64,000 nucleotides of DNA from Paracoccaceae bacterium. GTDB taxonomy: Bacteria; Pseudomonadota; Alphaproteobacteria; Rhodobacterales; Rhodobacteraceae. The notes under the pieces are model-generated. The model was not told the DNA's origin. It saw only the letters and a list, made by a program, of their open reading frames with translations, and ran no database searches. Shown piece after piece: positions 55,035 to 63,317 of the stretch (the stretch's first letter is position 1; each line of letters opens with the position of its first letter). The translations under genes were made by a program, and so were the position numbers. The stretch spans positions 62,001-126,000 of the forward strand of contig JAIOYF010000002.1 of NCBI GenBank assembly GCA_021741245.1, in the 5' to 3' direction.

Positions 55035-55955
55035 ATGAAACTTGTAACCTATCGCGCCTCAGTCGAGGCATCTGCCCGTTTGGGCGTCATCCTTGGCGAT
55101 CTGGTGGTGGATGCGGCCCTGTTGGGCGAGGCCTTTGGCGAGGCGATCCCTGACAGCATGTTGGGCCTGATCGACGCCGGGCGGCCCGGTCTTGCCGCGC
55201 TATCGGCGCTGATGGCAAAGGCGGGGAATGTACCCCCAATCGGCACCGCCACAGCCCTTGCCAACGTGACGCTGCTGGCCCCGATCCCGCGCCCGCGCAA
55301 GAACATCTTTGGCATCGGGCTGAACTATGTCGAACATGTCGCCGAAAGTGCGGCAGCGCTGGACACTGACCCGAACCTGCCCAAACAGCCGGTGATCTTT
55401 TCAAAGCCGCCAACCGCAGTCATCGGGCCGAATGCGCCCATCGAGCACAACAAGAAGATCACCCAGCAGTTGGATTGGGAGGTGGAACTGGCCGTCATCA
55501 TCGGTACCACCGCCCGCCGGGTGACGCGGGCCGAGGCGCTGGCCCATGTCTTTGGCTATTCCGTGATGATCGACGTCTCGGCCCGCGATTGCCGCCGCGC
55601 CGGGCAATGGATCTTTTCCAAGGGGCAAGACAGTTTCGCCCCCTTTGGTCCCTGTATCGTGACAGCGGATGACATTCCCGATCCGCAAAAGCTTGACCTG
55701 TGGCTCACGCTGAACGGGGTGGAAAAACAGCGCTCGAACACGGCCAATATGCTGTTCAAGGTCGATGAGCTGATTGCAGATATCTGCCAAGGCATCACGC
55801 TGGAACCGGGTGATATCATCGCCAGCGGCACCCCCGCCGGTGTGGGTGCGGGCCGAACCCCGCAAGAATGGATGTGGCCGGGCGATGTGGTGGTGGCGAC
55901 CGTCGAAGGTATCGGCACCCTGCGCCATTCCATCGTCGACGTAACCCCGGAGTGA
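55035..55955 (+). CDS. Fumarylacetoacetate hydrolase family protein (acylpyruvase type)
   Basis: Divalent-metal hydrolase of 306 residues. Family marks: KNIFGIGLNYVEHV, DWEVELAVIIGTTARRV with acidic metal ligands, and GQDSFAPFGPCIVTADDI. In gentisate routes such enzymes hydrolyse maleyl- or fumarylpyruvate to pyruvate plus maleate or fumarate. No maleylpyruvate isomerase gene is seen in the window, so direct maleylpyruvate hydrolysis is a reasonable guess. It is nine bases after the dioxygenase gene. Confidence 0.88.
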   Translation: MKLVTYRASVEASARLGVILGDLVVDAALLGEAFGEAIPDSMLGLIDAGRPGLAALSALMAKAGNVPPIGTATALANVTLLAPIPRPRKNIFGIGLNYVEHVAESAAALDTDPNLPKQPVIFSKPPTAVIGPNAPIEHNKKITQQLDWEVELAVIIGTTARRVTRAEALAHVFGYSVMIDVSARDCRRAGQWIFSKGQDSFAPFGPCIVTADDIPDPQKLDLWLTLNGVEKQRSNTANMLFKVDELIADICQGITLEPGDIIASGTPAGVGAGRTPQEWMWPGDVVVATVEGIGTLRHSIVDVTPE

Positions 55956-55959
55956 TCCC

Positions 55960-56883
55960 ATGACCTTTACTGCTGCCGTCGTGCAAATGGCCTCCAACCC
56001 CAATGACCCACTGGCCACGGCACAGGCCGCATGTGCCCGCTTGCGCGAGGCGGCAGCCAAGGGGGCCAAACTGGTGGTCTTCCCCGAGGCGCTGATCGGC
56101 GGCTATCCCAAGGGCGCCAGCTTTGGTGCGCCCATCGGCATGCGCAAACCCGAGGGCCGCGCCGCCTTTGCCCGCTATCACGCGGCGGCGATTGATCTGG
56201 ATGGTCCAGAGGTGGCCCTTTTGGCCGAGGCCACGCGCGATACCGGGGCCTTCGCCGTGGTCGGTGTGATCGAACGCGATGGCGCAACGGTCTATTGCAC
56301 GGTGCTGTATTTCGACGGCGAAAAGGGACTGGTCGGCAAGCATCGCAAACTGATGCCAACGGCGGCTGAACGGCTGATCTGGGGCTTTGGCGATGGCTCC
56401 ACCCTGCCGGTGTTCGAAACCGAACTGGGCACCATTGGGGCTGTGATCTGCTGGGAAAACTATATGCCAGCCCTGCGGATGCATATGTATCACCAAGGCG
56501 TCAGCCTGTATTGTGCCCCCACCGCAGATGACCGCGACACATGGCTGCCCACCATGCAGCACATCGCACTGGAGGGGCGGACTTTCGTGCTGACCGCCTG
56601 CCAGTATATCACCCGCGCGGCCTTTGCGCCCGAGCATGAAAGTGCGCTTGGCGATGATCCGGACACCGTGATGATGCGCGGCGGGTCGGCCATCATCGGG
56701 CCCTTGGGCAAGGTGCTGGCTGGCCCCGATTTCTCGGGCGAGACAATCCTTTACGCCCAGATCGACCCTGATGAGGTGATGAAGGCCAAGTATGATTTCG
56801 ACGTGACCGGCCACTATGCCCGCCCCGACGTGTTTCAACTGACCGTGGACACGCGGCCCAAGAAAGCCGTGCAGGAAATCTGA
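55960..56883 (+). CDS. Nitrilase
   Basis: Carbon-nitrogen hydrolase of 307 residues with the triad Glu43 (VFPEALIGGYPKG), Lys130 (KHRKLMPTAAERLIWGFGDG) and Cys164 (AVICWENYMP). CWEN and the HRKLMPTAAERLIWG segment are those of true nitrilases, which turn nitriles into acids plus ammonia, rather than of amidases. A nitrile-derived hydroxybenzoate could feed the gentisate-type dioxygenase of the same cluster. Its stop overlaps the next start by one base. Confidence 0.9.
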   Translation: MTFTAAVVQMASNPNDPLATAQAACARLREAAAKGAKLVVFPEALIGGYPKGASFGAPIGMRKPEGRAAFARYHAAAIDLDGPEVALLAEATRDTGAFAVVGVIERDGATVYCTVLYFDGEKGLVGKHRKLMPTAAERLIWGFGDGSTLPVFETELGTIGAVICWENYMPALRMHMYHQGVSLYCAPTADDRDTWLPTMQHIALEGRTFVLTACQYITRAAFAPEHESALGDDPDTVMMRGGSAIIGPLGKVLAGPDFSGETILYAQIDPDEVMKAKYDFDVTGHYARPDVFQLTVDTRPKKAVQEI

Positions 56884-57506
56884 TGCGTTGGGATATGGAC
56901 AAGGTTGCCACGCCCATTGCCTACAAGCTTTTGGCGGCAACCGTGATGCCGCGCCCGATTGCTTGGGTGGTCAGCCAAGATGACGCGGGTCAGGTCAACG
57001 CAGCCCCCTATTCGTTTTTCAACGTCATGGGATCGGCCCCGCCCACGGTGGCCTTGGGCATGCTGGCCGACCCTGCGCGCGGGGTCAAAGACAGCGCGTG
57101 CAATATCTTGCAAACCGGGGAATTCGTCGTTTGTCTGGTGCCAGAGCGGTTGGCGGCCGCGGCCAATCTGACAGCGATTGACGCGCCGCGCGGGGTGAAT
57201 GAACTGGTGCTTGCAGGCCTTGCCACTACAGCGTCCGTGCATATCAAACCGCCCCGCATCAGCGACAGCCCGGTCGCCTTTGAATGCCGGACCCATACAA
57301 CGGTGGAAACCGGCCCCAACCAGTTTGTGGTGATCGGGCAGGTCATCGCGGTTCACATTGACGACCGCTTCATTCTGGACGCCGACCGCGCCCATATCGA
57401 CACCCCCGCCCTTGATCTGGTGGCGCGGTCCTATGGCTCTGACTATGTGCGCAGCCACGATACGTTTCAGCTGCACCGCCCCACGTGGGCCGGGCGTGAG
57501 GAATAG
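56883..57506 (+). CDS. Flavin reductase family (FMN-binding split barrel) protein
   Basis: FMN-binding protein of 207 residues with the DIM6/NTAB fold: MPRPIAWVVSQDDAGQVNAAPYSFFNVMGSAPPTVALG near the N-terminus and FECRTHTTVETGPNQFVVIGQVIAVHID. Members give reduced flavin to two-component monooxygenases or act on their own. No monooxygenase component is next to it; the luciferase-like enzyme at the other end of the window is not an obvious partner. Coupled to the nitrilase gene by TGATG. Confidence 0.87.
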   Translation: MRWDMDKVATPIAYKLLAATVMPRPIAWVVSQDDAGQVNAAPYSFFNVMGSAPPTVALGMLADPARGVKDSACNILQTGEFVVCLVPERLAAAANLTAIDAPRGVNELVLAGLATTASVHIKPPRISDSPVAFECRTHTTVETGPNQFVVIGQVIAVHIDDRFILDADRAHIDTPALDLVARSYGSDYVRSHDTFQLHRPTWAGREE

Positions 57507-57535
57507 CGGTTGGGGCAATGCGCGGGCGCCAGGTT

Positions 57536-58336
57536 TCAGGTGCCGTCCAGCGAAGCAATAAAGTTCGAAAACAACTCCCCCTGAGAGCCTACCCCCAGCT
57601 TGCCATAAATATTGCGCCGATGGATGCGCACGGTTCCCGTGGCGATGCCCAAAGCAAGGCCCGTGGATTCGGCGGAATACCCTTTGAGGGTGTATTCAAC
57701 AATCTCGGCCTCGCGCGAGGTCAGAAGATTGCGGCCAAAACGCTGGAATGACTCATCGATCAGGCGGGACAGACGTGGCCCTTGCGACGCCGGATCGTTT
57801 GAAAACCTTGAAACCAACCCACCCCAATGCCGCCGCGCGCAGGCATCGACAAAGGGCACGATGGCCTGCAATTCGCGAAACTGGCGGACGGAAAAGACCT
57901 TCTGTGCGCGCATGGCCGATATCACCACGCTGACGTCCTGACCCACGTCGATGATAAAGCCTATTTCTTCGGCAAGTCCGGTCTGGACATAATAGTTGCG
58001 GAAGTATTCCGCCTGATAAAAACGGTCAGGCGCAAGATCCCGCAACCGCACAAGCCGCGATGTCGTCGGGGCCATCGAATTCAGGTAGAACGGGTCCAGA
58101 AGATAGGGCCCCTCCTGATAGGCATCGACCATGACCTGCCGCTTTGCCGCCGGAAAATTGTGATACACATCAATGGGTCGGCTGTCGCGGTGATAGGCAA
58201 AGATGACCGTGTATTCAAACGGCACCACGCTGCGGATGGCATCGGTCAGCGCCTTGGCAAAATGCGGCTCGTCCAGTGCCGACACCACGGCGGCACTGGC
58301 GGCAACCCAATCCGAGAACTGCGGTTTCGCCGCCAT
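57536..58336 (-). CDS. LuxR-type transcriptional regulator
   Basis: Regulator of 266 residues: an N-terminal sensing region without the Trp and Tyr pattern of homoserine-lactone receptors (has VYHNFPAAKRQVMVDAYQEGPYLLDPFYL) and a C-terminal GerE helix-turn-helix (LTSREAEIVEYTLKGYSAESTGLALGIATGTVRIHRRNIYGKL, about 199 to 240). No luxI is present. It is divergent from a polyamine-type importer, and similar solo regulators beside such importers are common in alphaproteobacteria, so the ligand is probably the imported amine. AAAGGG precedes the ATG. Confidence 0.87.
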   Translation of the reverse strand: MAAKPQFSDWVAASAAVVSALDEPHFAKALTDAIRSVVPFEYTVIFAYHRDSRPIDVYHNFPAAKRQVMVDAYQEGPYLLDPFYLNSMAPTTSRLVRLRDLAPDRFYQAEYFRNYYVQTGLAEEIGFIIDVGQDVSVVISAMRAQKVFSVRQFRELQAIVPFVDACARRHWGGLVSRFSNDPASQGPRLSRLIDESFQRFGRNLLTSREAEIVEYTLKGYSAESTGLALGIATGTVRIHRRNIYGKLGVGSQGELFSNFIASLDGT

Positions 58337-58466
58337 CTATGCCCTTTGTGATATATACAGCCAGAGGCCGTTTCCCTATCGTTTTAAGAATTGACGGCAT
58401 ATGGCCCGGTGCGCAAGTGCATTCAGATGCTCCACGCCGTGCGACTATGCCGGAACGGGGAAGATG

Positions 58467-59618
58467 ATGATTCAGAATCCGTCCATGGCCGACGCCGCGT
58501 CCACCGATGTGGCCCCCACAGAGGTTGTGGCCGAATTTGCCGGGGCCACCAAACGCTTTGGCGCTGTGCTGGCCGCCGATCGCATCAATCTGCGCATCCG
58601 TCGGGGTGAGTTCCTGTCGTTTCTGGGCCCGTCGGGCTGTGGCAAAACCACGGCCCTGCGCATGCTTGCGGGATTCGAGGCCCCGACCGAAGGCGCCGTG
58701 CTGATCGATGGCAAAGATGTCAGCGCCGTGCCCGCCCACAAGCGCCCGGTGAACATGGTGTTTCAGCACTACGCGCTTTTCCCGCATATGACCGTTGCGC
58801 AAAATGTGGGCTATGGCCTGCGTCAGCGTCGCCCACGCCTGCCGGGGGCCGAGATCGCGCAAAAGGTTGACGCAGCACTGGCCAAGGTGCGGCTGGCGGA
58901 TTTTGGCGCAAGGCGCATCTGGGAATTGTCCGGCGGACAGCAGCAACGGGTCGCCCTCGCGCGGGCGATCATCAACGAACCGCAGATCTTGTTGCTGGAC
59001 GAGCCGATGGCGGCACTGGACGCCAAGCTGCGCGGCGAAATGCAACGCGAGTTGCTGGAGTTGCAGCGCAGCCTGAACGTGACCTTTGTTCTGGTCACCC
59101 ATGATCAGGAAGAAGCGCTGTCGATGTCGGATCGGATCTGCATCATGGGCAAGGGCCGCATCGCACAGGTGGGCAGCCCGCAAGAATTGTATGACCGCCC
59201 GCGCAACCGCTATGTCGCCGATTTTGTCGGCAGGGCAAATATCGTCGCGGCCAAGATCATCGCGCGTCAGGGTGGCATCGCGCAGGCTGTGCTGGGCAAT
59301 GGGGCCACCATTGGCGTCAACGACCTGCCCGGCGACACGCGCGGCAAGGCCGAAATCGCCATCCGCCCCGAGGCGTTAACCCTTGCGCGCGGCAAGGACG
59401 CGGTGCCCGAAGATACGGTCGCCCTTCCGGCGCGCGTTACTCACCGCACCTTTTTGGGGGATCGCACTGAATATCTGCTGATGGCGGAAGGGATCGGCCC
59501 TTTGCAAGTCAACTCCCCCCGACAGGCCGCATCTGCGATTGGCGAGCATGATGTGGGGGCGCATGTGCGTGTTCTTTGGCGGGCGGGAACCGGGCTCGTT
59601 CTTGCCGCTGATATCTGA
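58467..59618 (+). CDS. Polyamine-type ABC transporter ATPase (PotA-like)
   Basis: ATPase of about 383 residues: Walker A GPSGCGKTTALRML, Q-loop VFQHYALFPHMTV, signature LSGGQQQRVALAR, Walker B ILLLDEPMAALD and a C-terminal TOBE domain (AEIAIRPEALTLARGKD). The FPHMTV and DEPMAALD segments are usual in PotA/spermidine-putrescine importers. Two adjacent ATGs follow GGGGAAG; the second has better spacing. First gene of a four-gene importer set that ends in a dehydrogenase. Confidence 0.9.
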   Translation: MIQNPSMADAASTDVAPTEVVAEFAGATKRFGAVLAADRINLRIRRGEFLSFLGPSGCGKTTALRMLAGFEAPTEGAVLIDGKDVSAVPAHKRPVNMVFQHYALFPHMTVAQNVGYGLRQRRPRLPGAEIAQKVDAALAKVRLADFGARRIWELSGGQQQRVALARAIINEPQILLLDEPMAALDAKLRGEMQRELLELQRSLNVTFVLVTHDQEEALSMSDRICIMGKGRIAQVGSPQELYDRPRNRYVADFVGRANIVAAKIIARQGGIAQAVLGNGATIGVNDLPGDTRGKAEIAIRPEALTLARGKDAVPEDTVALPARVTHRTFLGDRTEYLLMAEGIGPLQVNSPRQAASAIGEHDVGAHVRVLWRAGTGLVLAADI

Positions 59619-59654
59619 CGGAGCCTGAGCAAATCCAACAAGGGAATGAGTCAC

Positions 59655-60809
59655 ATGAAAAACGATACGACACCGATTTCACGCACCGCCTTTATGGAAG
59701 AGTTGCGCCGCTATCAAAAAGGGTCTGTCACACGGCGGCACTTTCTTGGCGTCACCGGGCTTGGCACGGCAATGGCGGTGATGGGGGGCGCGTTGCCGGG
59801 CCTGCTGCCGACCCGCGCACGGGCGCAAGACATTGGGGATCGTGTGGTTCTGGCGACATGGCCGAACTATCACGATCCGGCAAACTTTGACGCGTTCGCA
59901 CAACAGACAGGTGCCCTTACGCAGGTGAACGTCTTTGGGTCCAACGAGGAAATGCTGGCCAAGATTCAGGCCGGCGGGTCTGGTTGGGATGTCTTCGTGC
60001 CCACCAACTATGCGATCCCGACTTACGTCATGGCCGATCTGATCGAGCCGCTCGATCTGTCCAAGATCCCGAACTATGACGCCGCTGCCTTTGATCAGCG
60101 TTTCGCCACTGCGGGCACTATCGACGGCAAAGTGTATGCCGTGCCAAAGAACTGGGGCACCACGGGCATCGCCTTCAACAGCACCAAGACCGGTGGCATT
60201 GTTGACAGCTGGAAGACCTTTTTTGATGGCGCGCGGGACAAATTCGATGGCCGCGTCATGGTTCACGACTATCAGCTGACCACCATTGGCAACGCTCTGG
60301 TCTATCACGGGTTCAGCTTCAACTCCGTCGATCCGGCAGAATTGGCCGAGGCGGAAAAGCTGCTGATCGATGTCAAACCGCACCTTTATGCGATTTCCTC
60401 GGATTATCAGCCCGCGATGCGCAACGGTGATGCTTGGCTGACCATGTGCTGGACAGGCGATGGCAAGCAGATGAACGTCGATATGCCCGAAATCGGCTTT
60501 GCTCTTGGCAAGGAAGGTGGCGAGATTTGGTCCGACTATTACGCCATTCCAAAGGATGCGCCGCACAAAGACGCGGCCTATGCCCTGATCAACTATCTGC
60601 TGGATCCCAACGTGAATGCGACCGAGGCGCTGGCCCATGGCTATCCGGTGGCCGACAGCCGCACCAACGCGCTTTTGCCCGAGGCGCTGCTGAACGACCC
60701 GATCCTGTATCCGGCCGCCGGGGCGCTGGACCCGCTGGAATTCGGGGCCGCGGTCACCCTGACGGACCCGAACCGTGCCGAAGTCATGGCGCGTTTCAAA
60801 TCGGCCTGA
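59655..60809 (+). CDS. Polyamine-type periplasmic binding protein (PotD-like), Tat signal
   Basis: Binding protein of 384 residues with a long N-terminal region carrying a twin-arginine motif (SVTRRHFLGVTGLGTAMAVMGG) and cleavage expected after ARAQ. The mature part has the PotD pattern GSNEEMLAKIQAGGSGWDVFVPTNYAI. Export in folded form is therefore likely. AAGGGA stands eight bases before the chosen ATG; another ATG three codons earlier lies too close to it. Ligand probably a polyamine or similar amine. Confidence 0.88.
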   Translation: MKNDTTPISRTAFMEELRRYQKGSVTRRHFLGVTGLGTAMAVMGGALPGLLPTRARAQDIGDRVVLATWPNYHDPANFDAFAQQTGALTQVNVFGSNEEMLAKIQAGGSGWDVFVPTNYAIPTYVMADLIEPLDLSKIPNYDAAAFDQRFATAGTIDGKVYAVPKNWGTTGIAFNSTKTGGIVDSWKTFFDGARDKFDGRVMVHDYQLTTIGNALVYHGFSFNSVDPAELAEAEKLLIDVKPHLYAISSDYQPAMRNGDAWLTMCWTGDGKQMNVDMPEIGFALGKEGGEIWSDYYAIPKDAPHKDAAYALINYLLDPNVNATEALAHGYPVADSRTNALLPEALLNDPILYPAAGALDPLEFGAAVTLTDPNRAEVMARFKSA

Positions 60810-60834
60810 CGGGGAACGGAAAAGGAAACAGACG

Positions 60835-61692
60835 ATGGCCATGACCCAGACACGGGGCCGGGCGCTGCTGCTGACACCAGCCGCGCTGTGGTATGCAGCC
60901 CTTTTGCTGCTGCCGCTGGCTGTCGTCTTGATCTTTTCCTTCGGAGAGCGCACCCCCATCGGCGGCTACGCCCCGGGGTTCACGCTTGCGCAATACGCGA
61001 ATTTGCCCGCCCGGATGGCGGCGTTTCGCAACACGCTGACCCTTGCGCCAGTGGGCACCTTGGCCGCGCTGCTGATCGCCTATCCCCTGGCCTATTTTCT
61101 GGCGGTCAGGGTCTCGGTGCGCTGGAAGACCCTTCTTCTGGTGCTGGTGATCGTGCCATTCTGGACATCGATCCTGATCCGCTCCTATGCGTGGATCTTC
61201 TTGTTGGGGGGCAAGGGCCTGCCTGCCCTTCTGGCATCCATCGGGTTCGAAGATATTCGCCTGCTCAACTCCCCCTTCGCGGTGCTGGTGGGAATCGTCT
61301 ATGGCTATCTGCCGCTTATGGTCTTTCCGATCTATGTGGCGCTGGAGAAACTTGACCTGCGCTTGTTGGAGGCCGCGGCCGACCTTGGCGCACCGCCATG
61401 GCGCAGCTTTGTGCAAATCACCCTGCCCTTGTCGATGCCGGGGGTTCTGACCGGGTCGATGCTGGTGTTCATCCTTTTGATGGGAGAGTTCCTGATCCCC
61501 GCGATCCTTGGCGGCGGCAAGGTCTTCTTTGTCGGCAATGCGCTGGTGGATCTGTTTTTACAGTCGCGCAATTGGCCCTTTGGATCGGCGGTGGCCGTGG
61601 CGCTGGTTGTCATCATGCTGATCACCGTCGCGATCTATACCCGCGTGGTCAAACGCTATGCCGCAGGCCGCGACGACGTGGCCATGATGTGA
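60835..61692 (+). CDS. Polyamine-type ABC transporter permease (PotB-like)
   Basis: Inner-membrane permease of 285 residues with six hydrophobic segments. N-terminal RALLLTPAALWYAALLLLPLAVVLIFSF and the EAA loop LLEAAADLGAPPWRSFVQITLPLSMPG identify it. AAAGGAAA lies eight bases before the ATG; a longer frame begins in the binding-protein gene. It pairs with the permease that follows eight bases later. Confidence 0.9.
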   Translation: MAMTQTRGRALLLTPAALWYAALLLLPLAVVLIFSFGERTPIGGYAPGFTLAQYANLPARMAAFRNTLTLAPVGTLAALLIAYPLAYFLAVRVSVRWKTLLLVLVIVPFWTSILIRSYAWIFLLGGKGLPALLASIGFEDIRLLNSPFAVLVGIVYGYLPLMVFPIYVALEKLDLRLLEAAADLGAPPWRSFVQITLPLSMPGVLTGSMLVFILLMGEFLIPAILGGGKVFFVGNALVDLFLQSRNWPFGSAVAVALVVIMLITVAIYTRVVKRYAAGRDDVAMM

Positions 61693-61699
61693 GGGTGCC

Positions 61700-62506
61700 A
61701 TGAGATTTTATGCCCTCGCGGTCTATGCCTTTCTCTACCTTCCCATTGGCATCATCGCCTTGTTCTCATTCTCGGCGGGCAGATCGGCCTCTTCGATGGA
61801 GGGGTTTTCGCTGCAATGGTATGGCCGGGCGCTGAACAACCCATTTGTGATGGAGGCGCTGTGGACATCGCTGCGCGTGGCATTTGTGTCGGCCGTGTTG
61901 GCCACCTTGGTGGGCACGGCTGCGGCGCTCGCGTTGACAGGCATGCGCGGGCGGCTGCGGGCCACGTTCGATCTGCTGGTGCAGATTGCCGTGATGATTC
62001 CGGGGATTGTGATTGGCATTGCCACGCTGATCGCGCTGGTCAGCGTTTTTGATCTGGTAAACCCATGGCTGGAACAGATCACGGGGTGGTCACTGGCGCT
62101 GGGGGCCGGATCCTTGATCGGGGCGCATGGGTTGTTCACCATGTCACTGGTCGTGCTTTTGGTGCGCGGACGGCTGGAGACGCTGGACCCCGCCCTGATC
62201 GAGGCCTCAAGCGATCTTGGCGCGACGCCCCTTGGCACCTTCAGGCAGGTCACCCTGCCCCAGATCCTGCCCGCGATACTTGCCGGGTTCTTGCTGGCCT
62301 TTACCTTCAGCTTTGACGATTTCGTCATCGCCTTCTTTGTTGCGGGCGCCGAGACGACGCTGCCGATCTATGTGTTTTCGTCAATCCGGCGGGGGGTCAC
62401 GCCCGAGATCAACGCGATCGGCACCATGGTCATGGTCGCCTCGCTGACCCTTTTGATCATCGCACAGCTTTTGCTGCGGCGATCACAGGCGCAGCGGCGC
62501 GCCTAA
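61700..62506 (+). CDS. Polyamine-type ABC transporter permease (PotC-like)
   Basis: Second permease, 268 residues. It opens RFYALAVYAFLYLPIGIIALFSFSAGRSASSMEGFSLQWY, the standard PotC opening with SF and W(Y) residues, and has the EAA loop LIEASSDLGATPLGTFRQVTLPQILP and FTFSFDDFVIAFFVAG. Together with the three preceding genes it completes the importer. Stop and the next start are 25 bases apart. Confidence 0.91.
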   Translation: MRFYALAVYAFLYLPIGIIALFSFSAGRSASSMEGFSLQWYGRALNNPFVMEALWTSLRVAFVSAVLATLVGTAAALALTGMRGRLRATFDLLVQIAVMIPGIVIGIATLIALVSVFDLVNPWLEQITGWSLALGAGSLIGAHGLFTMSLVVLLVRGRLETLDPALIEASSDLGATPLGTFRQVTLPQILPAILAGFLLAFTFSFDDFVIAFFVAGAETTLPIYVFSSIRRGVTPEINAIGTMVMVASLTLLIIAQLLLRRSQAQRRA

Positions 62507-62531
62507 TTCACATGCAGGAGACAGCCAAGCC

Positions 62532-63287
62532 ATGTTGCAAGATCGCGTGACGCTGGTAACCGCAGGCGGTTCGGGGATCGGTCGGGCCGGTGCCGTTGCG
62601 ATGGCGCGGCAAGGCGCTTTTGTTGTGGTCAGCGACCTGCACAAAGATCTGGCCACAGAAACGCTGGAGCAGATCCGCGCATCGGGCGGCAAAGGCGAGG
62701 CGCGGGCGCTGGACATGCGCGATGATGCGGCGGTAGCGGCCGAGATTGCACGTGTGGCAACCGCGCATGGCCGGATCGACGTCTTGCACAGCCATGCAGG
62801 CATTCAGATCGCAGGCCGCGCCGAGGATGTGACACCCGAGCAGATGGACGCCTCTTGGGCGCTGAACGTGCGGGCGCATTTCGTGGCGTCGCGGGCGGTC
62901 ATCCCGTTCATGCGCGCGCAGGGGGGTGGATCGGTGATCATCACCGCGTCCAACTCCGGCTGTCAGTACGACCGTGGCATGGTCTCTTATGCAACCACCA
63001 AACACGCAGCGGTGGCCATGGTGAAACAGATGGCAGCCGATTACGCGCGCGAAAAGATCCGCTTCAACGCCCTGTGTCCGGGGTTCGTGGATACGCCATT
63101 TAACGCAGGGTTTGAGGCCCAGATGGGCGGGCGGGCGCGACTGGAAAGCTATGTCACCGATACCATCCCCATGGGCCGCTGGGCCAGCGCCGAAGAGATT
63201 GCCGAAGGCATCGTTTACCTTGCCTCTGACCGCTCGGCCTTTGTCACCGGCTTGGCGCTGGTGATTGATGGCGGTGAATCGCTATAA
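62532..63287 (+). CDS. Short-chain dehydrogenase/reductase (SDR)
   Basis: Classical SDR of 251 residues: cofactor loop VTAGGSGIGRAGAVAM, VLHSHAGIQ in place of NNAG, catalytic serine in ITASNSG, Tyr-x-x-x-Lys in VSYATTKHAAV, and LCPGFVDTPFN. Lack of the usual acidic or basic cofactor selector is not clear; a DLHK follows the second strand, favouring NAD. Its place after the importer suggests it acts on the imported compound or its alcohol/carbonyl product. Substrate unknown. Confidence 0.88.
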   Translation: MLQDRVTLVTAGGSGIGRAGAVAMARQGAFVVVSDLHKDLATETLEQIRASGGKGEARALDMRDDAAVAAEIARVATAHGRIDVLHSHAGIQIAGRAEDVTPEQMDASWALNVRAHFVASRAVIPFMRAQGGGSVIITASNSGCQYDRGMVSYATTKHAAVAMVKQMAADYAREKIRFNALCPGFVDTPFNAGFEAQMGGRARLESYVTDTIPMGRWASAEEIAEGIVYLASDRSAFVTGLALVIDGGESL

Positions 63288-63300
63288 TCTTGATCGGCGC

Positions 63301-63313
63301 GGTCCCCCGGACC
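63301..63313. terminator. Possible bidirectional terminator
   Basis: GGTCC and GGACC arms around CCC between the convergent dehydrogenase and LysR genes, followed by CGTTTC on the plus strand. Short stem and weak T-run. Confidence 0.3.
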
Positions 63314-63317
63314 CGTT

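Noticed and set aside
57536-58336. Quorum-sensing homoserine-lactone receptor
   Set aside because: The usual Trp/Tyr ligand-pocket pattern is missing and no luxI gene is in the window.
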